NCBI GenBank assembly: GCA_005790545.1 | Contig: SXUL01000029.1 | Coordinates: 1-51,919, forward strand | DNA: 51,919 nucleotides | Direction of reading: 5' to 3' | Source: Planctomycetia bacterium | GTDB taxonomy: Bacteria; Planctomycetota; GCA-002687715 | Part shown: positions 25,185-33,569 of the stretch, piece after piece | How the letters are laid out: every line of letters starts with the position of its first letter | Position numbering within the stretch: the stretch's first letter is position 1 | The notes under the pieces: generated by a model | What the model was told of the DNA's origin: nothing | Seen by the model: only the letters and a program-made list of their open reading frames with translations | Databases searched by the model: none | Position numbers and translations under genes: made by a program

Positions 25185-27077
25185 ATGAGTCTGCACACCA
25201 CACGCCGCATTCTCGGGTTCCTCGTCCTCGCGCTGACGCTGCCACTGGCCGCTCAGAACGAGAGCGACTCGGCCCAGCCTCCAACCCAGCCCGCGACGCT
25301 CGCCCCGCAGGTCCCGAGCAACGGGTTGAAGCCCATTCAGGCACCCGCGACACCAGAGCGGGTCAAGGCCACCTTCAACATGGGTGGCAAAGACATCCAG
25401 GTGACGGAGAAGCAGTTCTACGACACCTATCTGCTCCTGAAGCCGCATGAAGAACGCAAGGATCAGTCCATCCAGCCGCAGCGCATCATCGAACAGATTC
25501 TCATGTTCGCGGAGGCGGATGCTCTCGGGCTCACGCCGACAGCTGAGGAACTCGCCGAGATCTCGCCGCTCCGGCCGGGCGCCTTGTTCGCGGACAGCAT
25601 GCGCGAGCGCTTCAAGTCCATGGGCATCACCGAGACGGACTACCACGAGTACCTGCGTCAATCGCGCGCCATCGAGCGCTTGAAAGCGGTCACCACCAAC
25701 GACATCCGCGTGCGCTCGCCGCAGGCCTACGAATTGTGGAAAGGAGAGAACCACCTCTTCCGCATCAGTTGCGTCGAGTTTCCGGCCAGCGCCATCGAGA
25801 AGGAGCTGCTCGCCAAAGGCGCCAGCGAAGAAGAATTGCGGAAGTTCTGGGCCGAGAACGGCAATACCCAGAACAAGTACCGCCGGCCTACAACGGTGAC
25901 GGCGGACCTCCTTCTGTTCGACCCGGCCCAGTTGAACCCCGAGCAAGTGGCGGCTCTCGCTTCTGGTCGCAAGGTCACGCGCGAAGAGTCACTCGCGCAC
26001 TTCAAGAAGCACAAGGATCGGCTCATGCAGCAGATCCCCTCGGAAGAACGCCCCAAGCTCTATCCCGCACCCGGGCAGTTGCCGACGCTCGAGAAAATCG
26101 TCACGCCCTTCGAGCTGCTCGTGCCGGTCATCGAACGCGAACTCATCCTCGGAGATCCGCTCGGCGCGGCCTTCGAAGAAGCGAAGAGCGCCGGAGCTGC
26201 GGCAGACATGAAGACGCTTGCCGCGAAAAACGGCCTCAAGCACGCCCGCATCGAGAAGGCGGACAACGCGGCGCTCGCGCTGCAGTTCCCCGCGGGAGGT
26301 CATCAACTCTTTGCGGATCTGTTCAATGCACCGCCCGGCCAGTTGGCGGCGAGCATCGCCTGGCAGGAAGGCAAGCAGTACTTCTGGCGCTCGGTGGACC
26401 GCGCCGTCTCCTCGCTCCCCTCCTTCGAAGAGGTGCGCACCGAATTGGTGAAGGACTGGGCCCACGAAACTGCGGTTGTCGATGCCCAGAAGCGCTGCAC
26501 TGCGTTCGAAGAAGCGCTGCGCCAATCGGTGGCGGCAGAACTTGCTCCCGAGGAGGCGCGCCTCGACCTCGATGCCGTTGAGGCGGCAACGCGCGAGGTG
26601 GCAGCACTGCCACCTGAACAGAAGCAGCAAGCGGACATGGTGCGCCAGAAGCACACCATCTTCTCCGAGAACAAGAAGCGCAGCCTTCGGGCGGGGCTGA
26701 TGGCCCGGAACTTTGAAAGCGCGGCTGGCAAGGCTGGCCTCAAGGTCAGCGAGATCCAGCCCTTCGCCTTCGAGATGATTCACATCGACCGCAGCTCACT
26801 CACAGATCCCGAGGAACTGCGCCAGACGTTCCTCAAGAGCTCGTTCCAGATCCGCGGCATGGAGGCCGGCCAAATCAGCCCCATTCTGTCGGACGTGGTT
26901 CTGGGCAGCCATTTCCTCGTGAAGCTCATCGCGCGCGAGGAGCCGTCCTTCGAGAGCATGCCTGCCACCGAGTTTGGCCAGCGCATGAGCGGACTCGAAC
27001 GCCAGGAGGTCTACAGCGCGCTCTACCGCTGGAGCGCACAACAACTCATGCAGCGTCACGGCTGGACGGAGAACTGA
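25185..27077 (+). CDS. SurA/PpiD-like periplasmic chaperone or isomerase
   Basis: A 630-residue exported protein. The signal peptide ends LPLAAQNE, then a Pro/Gln/Thr linker, then a SurA_N/PpiD-like helical domain (VTEKQFYDTYLLLKPHEERK, IIEQILMFAEADALGL with TAEEL). Later segments alternate helical and strand regions, with a terminal DPEELRQTFLKSSFQIRG and QISPILSDVVLGSHFLVKLI stretch that resembles a parvulin-like end, though I cannot place the catalytic residues. Probably a periplasmic folding factor. GGAG lies seven bases before ATG. The stop is two bases from the cyclophilin start, so both are co-translated; two fold-helper genes in tandem strengthen the call. Confidence 0.65.
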   Translation: MSLHTTRRILGFLVLALTLPLAAQNESDSAQPPTQPATLAPQVPSNGLKPIQAPATPERVKATFNMGGKDIQVTEKQFYDTYLLLKPHEERKDQSIQPQRIIEQILMFAEADALGLTPTAEELAEISPLRPGALFADSMRERFKSMGITETDYHEYLRQSRAIERLKAVTTNDIRVRSPQAYELWKGENHLFRISCVEFPASAIEKELLAKGASEEELRKFWAENGNTQNKYRRPTTVTADLLLFDPAQLNPEQVAALASGRKVTREESLAHFKKHKDRLMQQIPSEERPKLYPAPGQLPTLEKIVTPFELLVPVIERELILGDPLGAAFEEAKSAGAAADMKTLAAKNGLKHARIEKADNAALALQFPAGGHQLFADLFNAPPGQLAASIAWQEGKQYFWRSVDRAVSSLPSFEEVRTELVKDWAHETAVVDAQKRCTAFEEALRQSVAAELAPEEARLDLDAVEAATREVAALPPEQKQQADMVRQKHTIFSENKKRSLRAGLMARNFESAAGKAGLKVSEIQPFAFEMIHIDRSSLTDPEELRQTFLKSSFQIRGMEAGQISPILSDVVLGSHFLVKLIAREEPSFESMPATEFGQRMSGLERQEVYSALYRWSAQQLMQRHGWTEN

Positions 27078-27079
27078 AC

Positions 27080-28018
27080 ATGCAACGCTTCATCCTTGCT
27101 CTCGTCATCGCCTCCGCCGTCATGCCTGCGCAGGATCCGGCCGCGAAACTGATGATCGAACTCGAGACCGCCTTGCCGCGCCAGCAGAACACACAAGGCG
27201 CCGGTCAGGGCATGCCGAACTTCAACGTGGACTGGGACAAGGCCATCGCGAAACTCGGCGACCTCGCCACGCGCGCGGCTGGAACGCGTGCGGAACCGTG
27301 GGCGTTGTTCCACCTCGGCAACGCTCTCTACGCGGGCGGCCATATCGAGGAGGCCGCCGGCACGTTCCGGGATCTTTCGGAACGCTACGCCGCGCATCCC
27401 ATCAACACCGTCGCTCTGGAAAAAGGCGGCAAGTCGCGCCTCGCGCGTGCCCTCGACGATTGCGTGCAGGAGCTCTCCTTCCGCGCGCAGCACAAGGTGA
27501 CCGACCTTGCAAAGGCTGATGTCGACGCTGTCACAACCGCCACGCTGCATTTCAGTGCCGGCGATGTGACCTTCGGCTTCTACAAGAACGCAGCGCCGGA
27601 GCATGTGAAGAACTTCCTGGAACTCGCGAAGTCGAGCTTCTACGACCGCACCCGCGTGCACCACGTCGCACCCGGGCAGTGGATCAAGCTCGGCGACCCC
27701 AACAGCCGCGACAAGTACATGGATGAATGGGGCAAGGGCGGTCCGGCCCACTCCCTCGACAATGAGTTCTCGCGCGCCACGCACAAGCGCGGCACCGTGA
27801 GCATGTGGCGCGGGTCTGGCCGACCGAAGAGCCACGGCTCGCAGTTCATGGTGTTGCTGGCTGATCAGCCCCACCTCGATTTCGTGCAGACACCTTTCGC
27901 CGAGGTGATTGTCGGCCTCGACATTCTCGAACAGGTCTCGCGGAAAACGCGCAATCAGTACGAGTGCCCGGCCGATGATGTGTGGCTGAACGGCATCACC
28001 ATCAACGTCACCAAGTAG
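27080..28018 (+). CDS. Secreted cyclophilin-type protein with altered active site
   Basis: A 312-residue exported protein: signal peptide (MQRFILALVIASAVMPAQ), a TPR-like helical domain (about 30-135, WALFHLGNALYAGGHIEEAA), then a cyclophilin domain (about 150-310) with NFLELAKSSFYDRTRVHHV, SQFMVLLADQPHLDF and FAEVIVGLDILEQV. In cyclophilins the catalytic Arg lies in the FHRV motif; here it reads VHHV, and the following QGGD becomes KLGD. Prolyl isomerase activity may therefore be reduced or lost while peptide binding remains. Co-transcribed with the SurA-like gene just upstream. Confidence 0.85.
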   Translation: MQRFILALVIASAVMPAQDPAAKLMIELETALPRQQNTQGAGQGMPNFNVDWDKAIAKLGDLATRAAGTRAEPWALFHLGNALYAGGHIEEAAGTFRDLSERYAAHPINTVALEKGGKSRLARALDDCVQELSFRAQHKVTDLAKADVDAVTTATLHFSAGDVTFGFYKNAAPEHVKNFLELAKSSFYDRTRVHHVAPGQWIKLGDPNSRDKYMDEWGKGGPAHSLDNEFSRATHKRGTVSMWRGSGRPKSHGSQFMVLLADQPHLDFVQTPFAEVIVGLDILEQVSRKTRNQYECPADDVWLNGITINVTK

Positions 28019-28040
28019 CGCGCCAGACTCCCGCACCGCG

Positions 28041-28202
28041 GCGCGCGCCGAAGATCGGCGTCCGCGCTGCGCCGCATAGGCGCGTAGCGCATGGGGTCCC
28101 GCTGAGCAGAGCCAACGAGCGCATCCGAGCGGCTCTGTGCAGCGGGATCACCCCCTGCGCGAAGCCCGCTGAAGGTCGGCGTCACGCACCTTCGGCGCGC
28201 GC
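28041..28202. repeat. Nested inverted repeat between convergent genes
   Basis: Three nested arm pairs span the gap. The inner arms at 28095-28113 and 28131-28149 (around CAGAGCC / GGCTCTG) surround a 17-base loop; the middle arms extend them through GGGGT / ACCCC and GCGCA / TGCGC (28087-28160); the outer arms are GCGCGCGCCGAAG and CTTCGGCGCGCGC-like (28041-28053 and 28189-28202). A short direct repeat TCGGCGTC occurs at both flanks. It ends just inside the minus-strand gene. It could be a bidirectional terminator without T-runs or a folded RNA. Confidence 0.6.
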
Positions 28203-29327
28203 AACGTCCACGATGGCCTGCAGCCAGGCTGTCACCGCGGAAGCGAGTTCTGCGGGCAGGGCGCGCGCGAAAGGAATCGCATCCCCTGGCGCCGTCACTC
28301 TGAGCGCAGCGGGAACAGGCGGAAGCACAGGTTGCAACAGGGCTGACTGCAAACGAGGCCAATCTGCGGCAAGGCGCGCGCCCTCGCCCGACGAGTTCAG
28401 TCCTGCCACCCACCGCCCGACTTGCTTCAGCCTCTCCAGAACGGAGGCGTCGAGGAGTTTCATGGCCGCGTCGAGCACCGCTTCGCGATCCAGATCCCCG
28501 CGCGCAAGCGGGACACGCACCGCGCTGTAGTACGCCTTCAACGCATGCAGGTTGCCGATGTAGATGAGATTGGCAAGAAGCTTCTCGCCCACCCGGCCCT
28601 GTCGTTCAGGCGCAAAACCGAGGTCACGCTCCGGGAGCCGTTCTGCCAGCGCGAGGATGCCGTCCCCACGACCGCGACGCCATACGGAACCAGCCGCGAG
28701 TACCGTGCCGAATCCGACGCTCAGCGGCCCCACCACACCGCCCGCTCCGCCGAGAAAGATGCGCGGCGAGCGCATGAGCACGCCGCGCGGCACATCACCG
28801 AACAGCGACGGTGTCGCCTTGTCACCGGTCAGGCCGAAGGGCGTGAAATTGAAGTGGATGAATCCGCTGCCGATTTCGCTGTGATCGCCGAGCCCGCTTC
28901 CGCCCGCGAGCAGGGCATCACAACAGTTGATGTTGCTGCCGAGTGTTGCGTAGGCGAGAAGGATGGTCTGTTTCGTGCCCACCGCATGGGCTGTGCTCGC
29001 TCCTTCTTCGAGCAGAGTTCCTGCGCGGCCGTGTCCGGACGGGCCAAGGCTTGCACCCTCCAGCAGCACACAATCCTCGAAGCTGCCGCTTGCAAGCTTC
29101 GCACCTTTCCCGAGCACGCAATTCCGCGCCAGCACGGAACCTTCCGTGCCCACAGCAGCGCCGGCAGAAATCCAGGTACCTGCGCCTTCGATGCGCGCTC
29201 CGGGATAGAGTGTTGAGCCGGGGCGTACCCGCTCAAGGCGTACATCCTCCCCGACAAAAACCTGTGCAGGCGCTGTCATGGAAACACCTTGCCTGAGGAG
29301 CATTTGCACGCGGCTGTCGAGGTGCAT
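28182..29327 (-). CDS. Left-handed beta-helix protein related to GlmU / UDP-GlcNAc pyrophosphorylase C-terminus
   Basis: A 381-residue protein. Residues about 15-260 form hexapeptide-type repeats (LYPGARIEGAGTWISAGAAV, SVLARNCVLGKGAKLASGSF) as in GlmU acyltransferase domains. Characteristic stretches are HAVGTKQTILLAYATLG, HSEIGSGFIHFNF and RIFLGGAGGVVGPLSVGFG. The nucleotidyltransferase domain of GlmU is absent. The C-terminal 120 residues are helical. Such proteins are annotated as UDP-N-acetylglucosamine pyrophosphorylase-like; the acyl acceptor is unknown. Start 29327 is chosen because homology reaches LLRQGVSM and a TATGAT box ends seven bases before this ATG; 29339 is the alternative. 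Confidence 0.75.
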   Translation of the reverse strand: MHLDSRVQMLLRQGVSMTAPAQVFVGEDVRLERVRPGSTLYPGARIEGAGTWISAGAAVGTEGSVLARNCVLGKGAKLASGSFEDCVLLEGASLGPSGHGRAGTLLEEGASTAHAVGTKQTILLAYATLGSNINCCDALLAGGSGLGDHSEIGSGFIHFNFTPFGLTGDKATPSLFGDVPRGVLMRSPRIFLGGAGGVVGPLSVGFGTVLAAGSVWRRGRGDGILALAERLPERDLGFAPERQGRVGEKLLANLIYIGNLHALKAYYSAVRVPLARGDLDREAVLDAAMKLLDASVLERLKQVGRWVAGLNSSGEGARLAADWPRLQSALLQPVLPPVPAALRVTAPGDAIPFARALPAELASAVTAWLQAIVDVARAEGA

Positions 29328-29334
29328 GGTGTGC

Positions 29335-29340
29335 ATCATA
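29335..29340 (-). promoter_or_regulatory. -10 box for a probably leaderless transcript
   Basis: TATGAT on the minus strand, seven bases before the ATG at 29327. No clear -35 element is present at 16-17 bases. There is no ribosome site before the start codon. Confidence 0.4.
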
Positions 29341-29365
29341 GAATGCGACGGCGGCACAAATGGCG

Positions 29366-29393
29366 TTGACTGTCCGCCAGCACTGACGAGAAT
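29366..29393 (+). promoter_or_regulatory. Candidate promoter of the CPBP protease gene
   Basis: TTGACT, a 16-base spacer, GAGAAT. The predicted start near 29400 leaves only about nine bases before the ATG at 29409, too few for a normal ribosome site. Confidence 0.5.
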
Positions 29394-29408
29394 GTTCGCA
29401 CACCTGTC

Positions 29409-30035
29409 ATGACCTCACCTTCGACCATCACCGAAGCTGAAATCGATGAGATCATCGATCCCGAGATCCGGAAGGAGATCGGCGACCCGGTGCCCATCGC
29501 ACTCACGGCCACCATTGTCTACATCCCGCTCATGCTGCTCGGCGGGGCCTTGGCGTGGTTCTGGCAGGAGTCGCTGCCGGGCAATCTGGACCCGACCGTG
29601 CTCGGGAAAGGCCTGCTGCACGGATTTGGCGCCGGCTGCATTCTGGTCGTGCTGACCTGGCTCACCGGCTCGCGCGTGCGCGCACTGCGGGTGCTCGAGG
29701 CCGAGTTCCGGGCCACTCTCGGAGACATCAGCAGCCTCCAGATTCTCGGTCTCGCACTGCTCTCAGGTGTCGCCGAGGAACTGCTCTTCCGGGGCACACT
29801 GCAGCCCTGGCTCGGGATCACGTGGGCCTCCATCATTTTCGGATTGCTGCACTTCGTTCCGAATCTCGTGTTCCTGCCGTGGACGATCTTCGCCCTCATC
29901 ACGGGCTTCATCTTCGGCTGGCTCTACGAAGCTTGCGGCACATTGGTCGCGCCTGTCACGGCGCACATCACTGTGAACTGGCTGAATCTCTGGTTGATCG
30001 TGCGCGGGCGCCGGGCCTTCAATCGCGGGCCTTGA
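29409..30035 (+). CDS. CPBP (Abi/CAAX-type) intramembrane metalloprotease
   Basis: A 208-residue membrane protein with about five hydrophobic helices. The CPBP motifs are complete: E123-E124-x3-R128 in VAEELLFRG, H148 in FGLLHFV, and H186-x3-N190 in AHITVNW, which together hold the catalytic zinc within the membrane. The acidic N-terminal 25 residues are cytoplasmic. CPBP proteins include CAAX proteases, bacteriocin-immunity proteins and anti-sigma-factor site-2 proteases; the role here is open. Its last 17 bases overlap the convergent redoxin-like gene. Confidence 0.9.
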   Translation: MTSPSTITEAEIDEIIDPEIRKEIGDPVPIALTATIVYIPLMLLGGALAWFWQESLPGNLDPTVLGKGLLHGFGAGCILVVLTWLTGSRVRALRVLEAEFRATLGDISSLQILGLALLSGVAEELLFRGTLQPWLGITWASIIFGLLHFVPNLVFLPWTIFALITGFIFGWLYEACGTLVAPVTAHITVNWLNLWLIVRGRRAFNRGP

Positions 30036-31176
30036 TCCGCTTCAGCGCCGCTTCGAAATCCAGCCTCTGACGCGGGCTCTTCCTCGTGCCTCCGACTTGC
30101 AGGTGCGCCACGCGACCATCCTTGCCCACGATCACCGTGCACGGGATGCCGCGCACACCGTAGTTCTTCAGGTTCTCGAAGCCACGCGCAACGAGCACAG
30201 GGAATCTGACCCCGTGCTGTTTCAGAAACTCTCTGAGCCCTGAATCCTGTGCTGCGGCCGCCAATTTTTCGTAGGGCCGGTAGTGCTTGGTCAGCCCGAT
30301 GAACGCGACGTCCGCTTCCTTGTCAGCAAGCGCCTGCAGAAACTCCAGTTCCTCCTGACACGCTTCGTAGCGGTCTGCAAAGAAGTTGAGCACCACCACG
30401 CGGCCTTTCAGCGCCGCCAGCGTTGTGGCTTCGCCTTGCAGAAAGGCGAGCACGTCGACGAATTCGGGAGCTGCGCGGCCGATCCAATCGAGTTGCTCCG
30501 CAACAGCGAGAACCCACGGTGCCTCCGGCTGCTTTGCCTTCAGCTCTGCCAGCAGTTCCTTCGCCTCTTCGATACGCCCGAGATCGCGGAGGATCTCGAG
30601 CCGCTTGATGCCGGCGTCCGCACGAATGGGTGATTCACCCGCCGTTTTCCAGGCGAGAACCAGCAATTCGAGAGCGCGCTCATGCTCGCCGTTCTGCCAA
30701 TGCGCGACACCGAGGTAGTGGTTCGCCACTGGAAGCTGCGCGCTCGTCGTACGCCGCTTCACGAATTCGGCCAGCGTGTGAATCGCCGCGCTCACATCTC
30801 GCGCATCCAGCAGCGCTGTACCCAACGCAAGCTCCGCGTCCTCGGCTTCGGCACCTTCAGGGGCGCCCTTCAAAAAGGCCCGGAAGTGCGGCACTGCCTC
30901 CGCGGGACGCCCCGCAAAGGTAAGCGCGCGCGCCAGCGTGAACCGCCCGTGCTTGAGCTCACCGGCCCGCGCGGACCAGCGCTCGATGAACGCTGTGAGT
31001 TCGGTCTCGAGACCCTGCAGACGCTCCTTGCTCGCGGCTTCGCTCGGGAGCGTGCGTGAGCCCTCATCCAGACTCGCCTGCGACATGAGCTTGTGAAGAT
31101 CATCGCGGATGGTGTCATCAAGGCTCTGCGCAGAAAGCGTGAGTGCGCAGAGGACGAGCGCGAGGGTGCAACGCAT
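30019..31176 (-). CDS. Secreted TPR protein with degenerate TlpA/redoxin domain
   Basis: A 385-residue exported protein: signal peptide (MRCTLALVLCALTLSAQ), a TPR-like helical region (about 50-235; AHWQNGEHERALELLVLAWK), then a thioredoxin/TlpA fold (about 240-375; GRVVVLNFFADRYEACQEEL). The canonical CxxC is Y270-E-A-C273, so only one of the two redox cysteines is left. The cis-proline loop reads GIPCTVIV, giving an additional Cys at 346. Normal dithiol reductase chemistry is unlikely; a single-Cys or Cys273-Cys346 mechanism, or a purely binding role, is possible. Follows the ECF sigma operon and might share its transcript. Confidence 0.8.
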   Translation of the reverse strand: MRCTLALVLCALTLSAQSLDDTIRDDLHKLMSQASLDEGSRTLPSEAASKERLQGLETELTAFIERWSARAGELKHGRFTLARALTFAGRPAEAVPHFRAFLKGAPEGAEAEDAELALGTALLDARDVSAAIHTLAEFVKRRTTSAQLPVANHYLGVAHWQNGEHERALELLVLAWKTAGESPIRADAGIKRLEILRDLGRIEEAKELLAELKAKQPEAPWVLAVAEQLDWIGRAAPEFVDVLAFLQGEATTLAALKGRVVVLNFFADRYEACQEELEFLQALADKEADVAFIGLTKHYRPYEKLAAAAQDSGLREFLKQHGVRFPVLVARGFENLKNYGVRGIPCTVIVGKDGRVAHLQVGGTRKSPRQRLDFEAALKRIKARD

Positions 31177-31245
31177 GGGAGATCCTTCCTGAGAGGATCA
31201 TCCTACGGTTCGCCTCCCGTTTCGCTCATCCGTTGACCACAGTGC

Positions 31246-32400
31246 TCAGTGCCCGCCGCGTGGCCGGCTCGGTGGAGCCGGTGCGCGCCCCCCTCCGGGA
31301 GGTCTGGTCGGCGGAGGTCCGCCGGGCGGTCCTGCATTGGGAGCCGATGGCGCACCACCACGATGCGGGCGGCCGTCGGGTGGAGGACTTCCGGGCGGTG
31401 GCCCGCCCTGCTCGGGACCTCCTCCCGGTTGTTCCGTCGGAGGGGGTCTCAGCCTGTGATGCAACTCCTGGAGTGAGTGCAGCGCGACGCCTGAGGGCAT
31501 TTCGAGAAAACGCTGCCGCTCCGGTTCCGGCATGCGCTCGAGGTGTTGCAGCAGGTGGCCGAGCGGCACCCAATCCGCCGCGCGCTCACTCGCGAGCAGG
31601 CGCCCGAGCCCCTCCACGAGACGCTCGCGCTCGGCGCGCGGCATGGCGCGGAATTCAGCCACGGCGCCCGCGCGCAGATCCTCCGTGCCGAGCGCATCCA
31701 ATTGACCATCCACCATTGCAGCGAGCAGCCGATTGCGCGCCTCCGGAGCCGCGTCCTGCATGCGCTTGAGCGCTCCAGGACTCACAAAGTGACCGATGCG
31801 CAGATGGAACAATGCCGGATCGCGGAAGAAAGCCCGGGCCGGGAGCCGGGCGAGACGCTCGCGCTCATGTGCAGGAAGACGGGCCATCTCTGCGCCATGC
31901 ACCGAGAGGACTGTTTCCTTCATGAGTTCAAACGTCGCTGCAGCCTTGCCTGCCACATCGAGCGCGGCCAGTTCTGCCTTCCGCGCCTCGCTCACGAGAC
32001 CGCGTTCGGCGGCCGCTGCAAGAGCCTTGGAGAACTCCCGCTCCACACGCAACTCATGCACGCGAGACTTCCGCTGCTCCTCCGGAAGCGACTCGAACAC
32101 GGCCCGCTCCTCCTCGCTCAGACTGTCGACCAGTTCCCGCGCGGCCTTGGATGCACGCGCATCAGCGCGTTCATGCAGGAAGCGTTCCTTCTCGGGCAGC
32201 GGCATGGCATGGAACCGTGCGCGCCCGGCGGGATCGAGGTCCTCGATGATGCGCGCGGAGAGAGCGCGCCGGGCATCGAGGTCGTCACGGCTGAGGCCTT
32301 GCTCGCGATGCTTCAGCGCTTCCCGTTCGCCTGGCTGCCAACGCTCCTGAGCTTGCCCATTGGCGCTGAGGATGACGAGTGCAAAGAGGATGGCTCGCAT
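31246..32400 (-). CDS. Periplasmic helical protein with Pro/Gly-rich tail, ECF operon
   Basis: A 384-residue exported protein. The signal peptide ends NGQAQ; the body is Glu/Arg/Ala-rich helices with repeated motifs of the type SEEERAVFESLPEEQRKS and MPRAERERLVEGLGRLLA, similar to DUF3106 or Spy/CpxP-like periplasmic stress proteins. The last 65 residues are almost only Pro, Gly, Arg, Ser and Gln (GGPPPGSPPPDGRP), a disordered tail. It has GAGG six bases before ATG and follows the anti-sigma gene by two bases. Probably a periplasmic sensor or effector of the ECF system; the specific family is uncertain. Confidence 0.65.
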   Translation of the reverse strand: MRAILFALVILSANGQAQERWQPGEREALKHREQGLSRDDLDARRALSARIIEDLDPAGRARFHAMPLPEKERFLHERADARASKAARELVDSLSEEERAVFESLPEEQRKSRVHELRVEREFSKALAAAAERGLVSEARKAELAALDVAGKAAATFELMKETVLSVHGAEMARLPAHERERLARLPARAFFRDPALFHLRIGHFVSPGALKRMQDAAPEARNRLLAAMVDGQLDALGTEDLRAGAVAEFRAMPRAERERLVEGLGRLLASERAADWVPLGHLLQHLERMPEPERQRFLEMPSGVALHSLQELHHRLRPPPTEQPGGGPEQGGPPPGSPPPDGRPHRGGAPSAPNAGPPGGPPPTRPPGGGRAPAPPSRPRGGH

Positions 32401-32402
32401 GC

Positions 32403-32861
32403 TCAGCCTCGGGGCAGCCATGATGCCTGCACCCATTCGATTTCGTCGATGGTGGCTTCCAGGGAAGTCGCCACTGCGGGCGGCACGAGAGCTGCGTAGT
32501 CCGCCGCCGCCGGAGCAATGGACGCCGGAACGGGCGCCGCTTCATGCACCCAGAAAAACAAACCAGCGCCCACCAGAATGGCCGCGGCGGCCGCGACCTT
32601 CCAGCGTGCACTCGCGTTGATGTGTGCGTGCACAGAAGCCGCGAGCCGCGTCTCCTTTTGCGGCGCGGCAACCTCTGCATCCGCATCGAGCGCCAGCAGG
32701 TCCGCAAGAGCACGCTGCCGCTTCCACTCGGCCCGCAACGCCGGATCGCGCTGCAGCGCCGCCTCGACCTCGCGGACGCGCTCGGGAGTCAGCGCGCCAT
32801 CCAGCAACTGACCCAGTTCCTCCGGACCGACAGGTTCCGGGTTGAACGATTCGGGCTTCAT
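32403..32861 (-). CDS. Anti-sigma-factor-like single-pass membrane protein
   Basis: A 152-residue protein with an N-terminal helical domain (about 10-60, LGQLLDGALTPERVREVEAAL) like the sigma-binding region of anti-sigma factors, one transmembrane helix (about 87-105, VAAAAAILVGAGLFFWV) and a short extracytoplasmic part. No zinc-binding HxxxCxxC is present. Its start overlaps the ECF sigma stop by four bases, the standard sigma / anti-sigma arrangement, so it most likely sequesters that sigma factor until an envelope signal arrives. Confidence 0.8.
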   Translation of the reverse strand: MKPESFNPEPVGPEELGQLLDGALTPERVREVEAALQRDPALRAEWKRQRALADLLALDADAEVAAPQKETRLAASVHAHINASARWKVAAAAAILVGAGLFFWVHEAAPVPASIAPAAADYAALVPPAVATSLEATIDEIEWVQASWLPRG

Positions 32862-33463
32862 GCACGCACCTCCTCAGGACCATCCCCGGACTCCATGAGC
32901 ACGTGGATGTTGTCCATGTCGAATGAAAGAGCTTGCTTCAGGTTTTCACGCGCGCGGAACAGGACACTCTTCACGGCCTCCATGCTGATTCCCAGCACGT
33001 CGGCGATCTCGATGTAGGTGCGCTCTTCGTAGCAGCGCAAGGTCAGCGCGAGGCGCTGCTGCTCGGGCAATTCCTCGACCGCCTGCCGCACACGCGCACG
33101 CGCCTCGGCCCGCTCGATGCGCAACGACGGTTTCCCGCCACGCGCGGGCACCTCTTCGACAAGAGCTTCGGCAGGCCGCTCGCGTTGACGCGTGCGCATG
33201 CGCGAGAGCATCAGGTTCACTGCAATGCGGTAGAGCCAGGTGGAGAAGCGGGCCTCGGGACGCCAGCGGGCACGAGCACGCCATACGTTCGCGAAGGTCT
33301 CCTGCAGGATGTCCTCGGCGTCCTCGGGGGTCACGCGCTGCCGGGCGAGAAACCGGCGCAGACGCTCGGCATGACGTTCGATGACCTCGTCCAAAGACGC
33401 CGTGCGGCCGGCCTTGAGGGCCAGCATGCAGCGCATGTCAGGATCATCCGGGAACTCGGGCAT
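32858..33463 (-). CDS. ECF-family RNA polymerase sigma factor (RpoE type)
   Basis: A 201-residue sigma-70 family factor with regions 2 and 4 only. Region 2: ILQETFANVWRARARWRPEA then FSTWLYRIAVNLMLSRMR; region 4: VEELPEQQRLALTLRCYEER, YIEIADVLGISMEAVKSVLF. These contact the -10 and -35 boxes of target promoters. The following gene encodes the likely anti-sigma factor and the next a periplasmic protein, so this is an envelope-stress type regulon. The ATG at 33463 is the only codon giving region 2 in full. Its own promoter should lie within the 92-base gap upstream. Confidence 0.93.
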   Translation of the reverse strand: MPEFPDDPDMRCMLALKAGRTASLDEVIERHAERLRRFLARQRVTPEDAEDILQETFANVWRARARWRPEARFSTWLYRIAVNLMLSRMRTRQRERPAEALVEEVPARGGKPSLRIERAEARARVRQAVEELPEQQRLALTLRCYEERTYIEIADVLGISMEAVKSVLFRARENLKQALSFDMDNIHVLMESGDGPEEVRA

Positions 33464-33530
33464 CGCTGTTGTTCAACGCCAGATCTGGCCCCATGTTGCG
33501 GCGAAAGTCCATGCCGGAAACGCGGTCTGT

Positions 33531-33569
33531 CCCGGAAAAATCCGGGCCCGCTCCGTCAGGCGCGGAGCG
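33531..33569 (-). terminator. Possible terminator of the AsmA-to-33556 operon
   Basis: On the minus strand CGCTCCG/CGGAGCG forms a 7-base stem (33549-33569) across the stop codon, followed by GGCCCGG and ATTTTT; the T-run itself lies in the loop of a second small hairpin (CCCGG/CCGGG). The T-run starts nine bases after the first stem, so termination is plausible but not strong. Confidence 0.35.
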
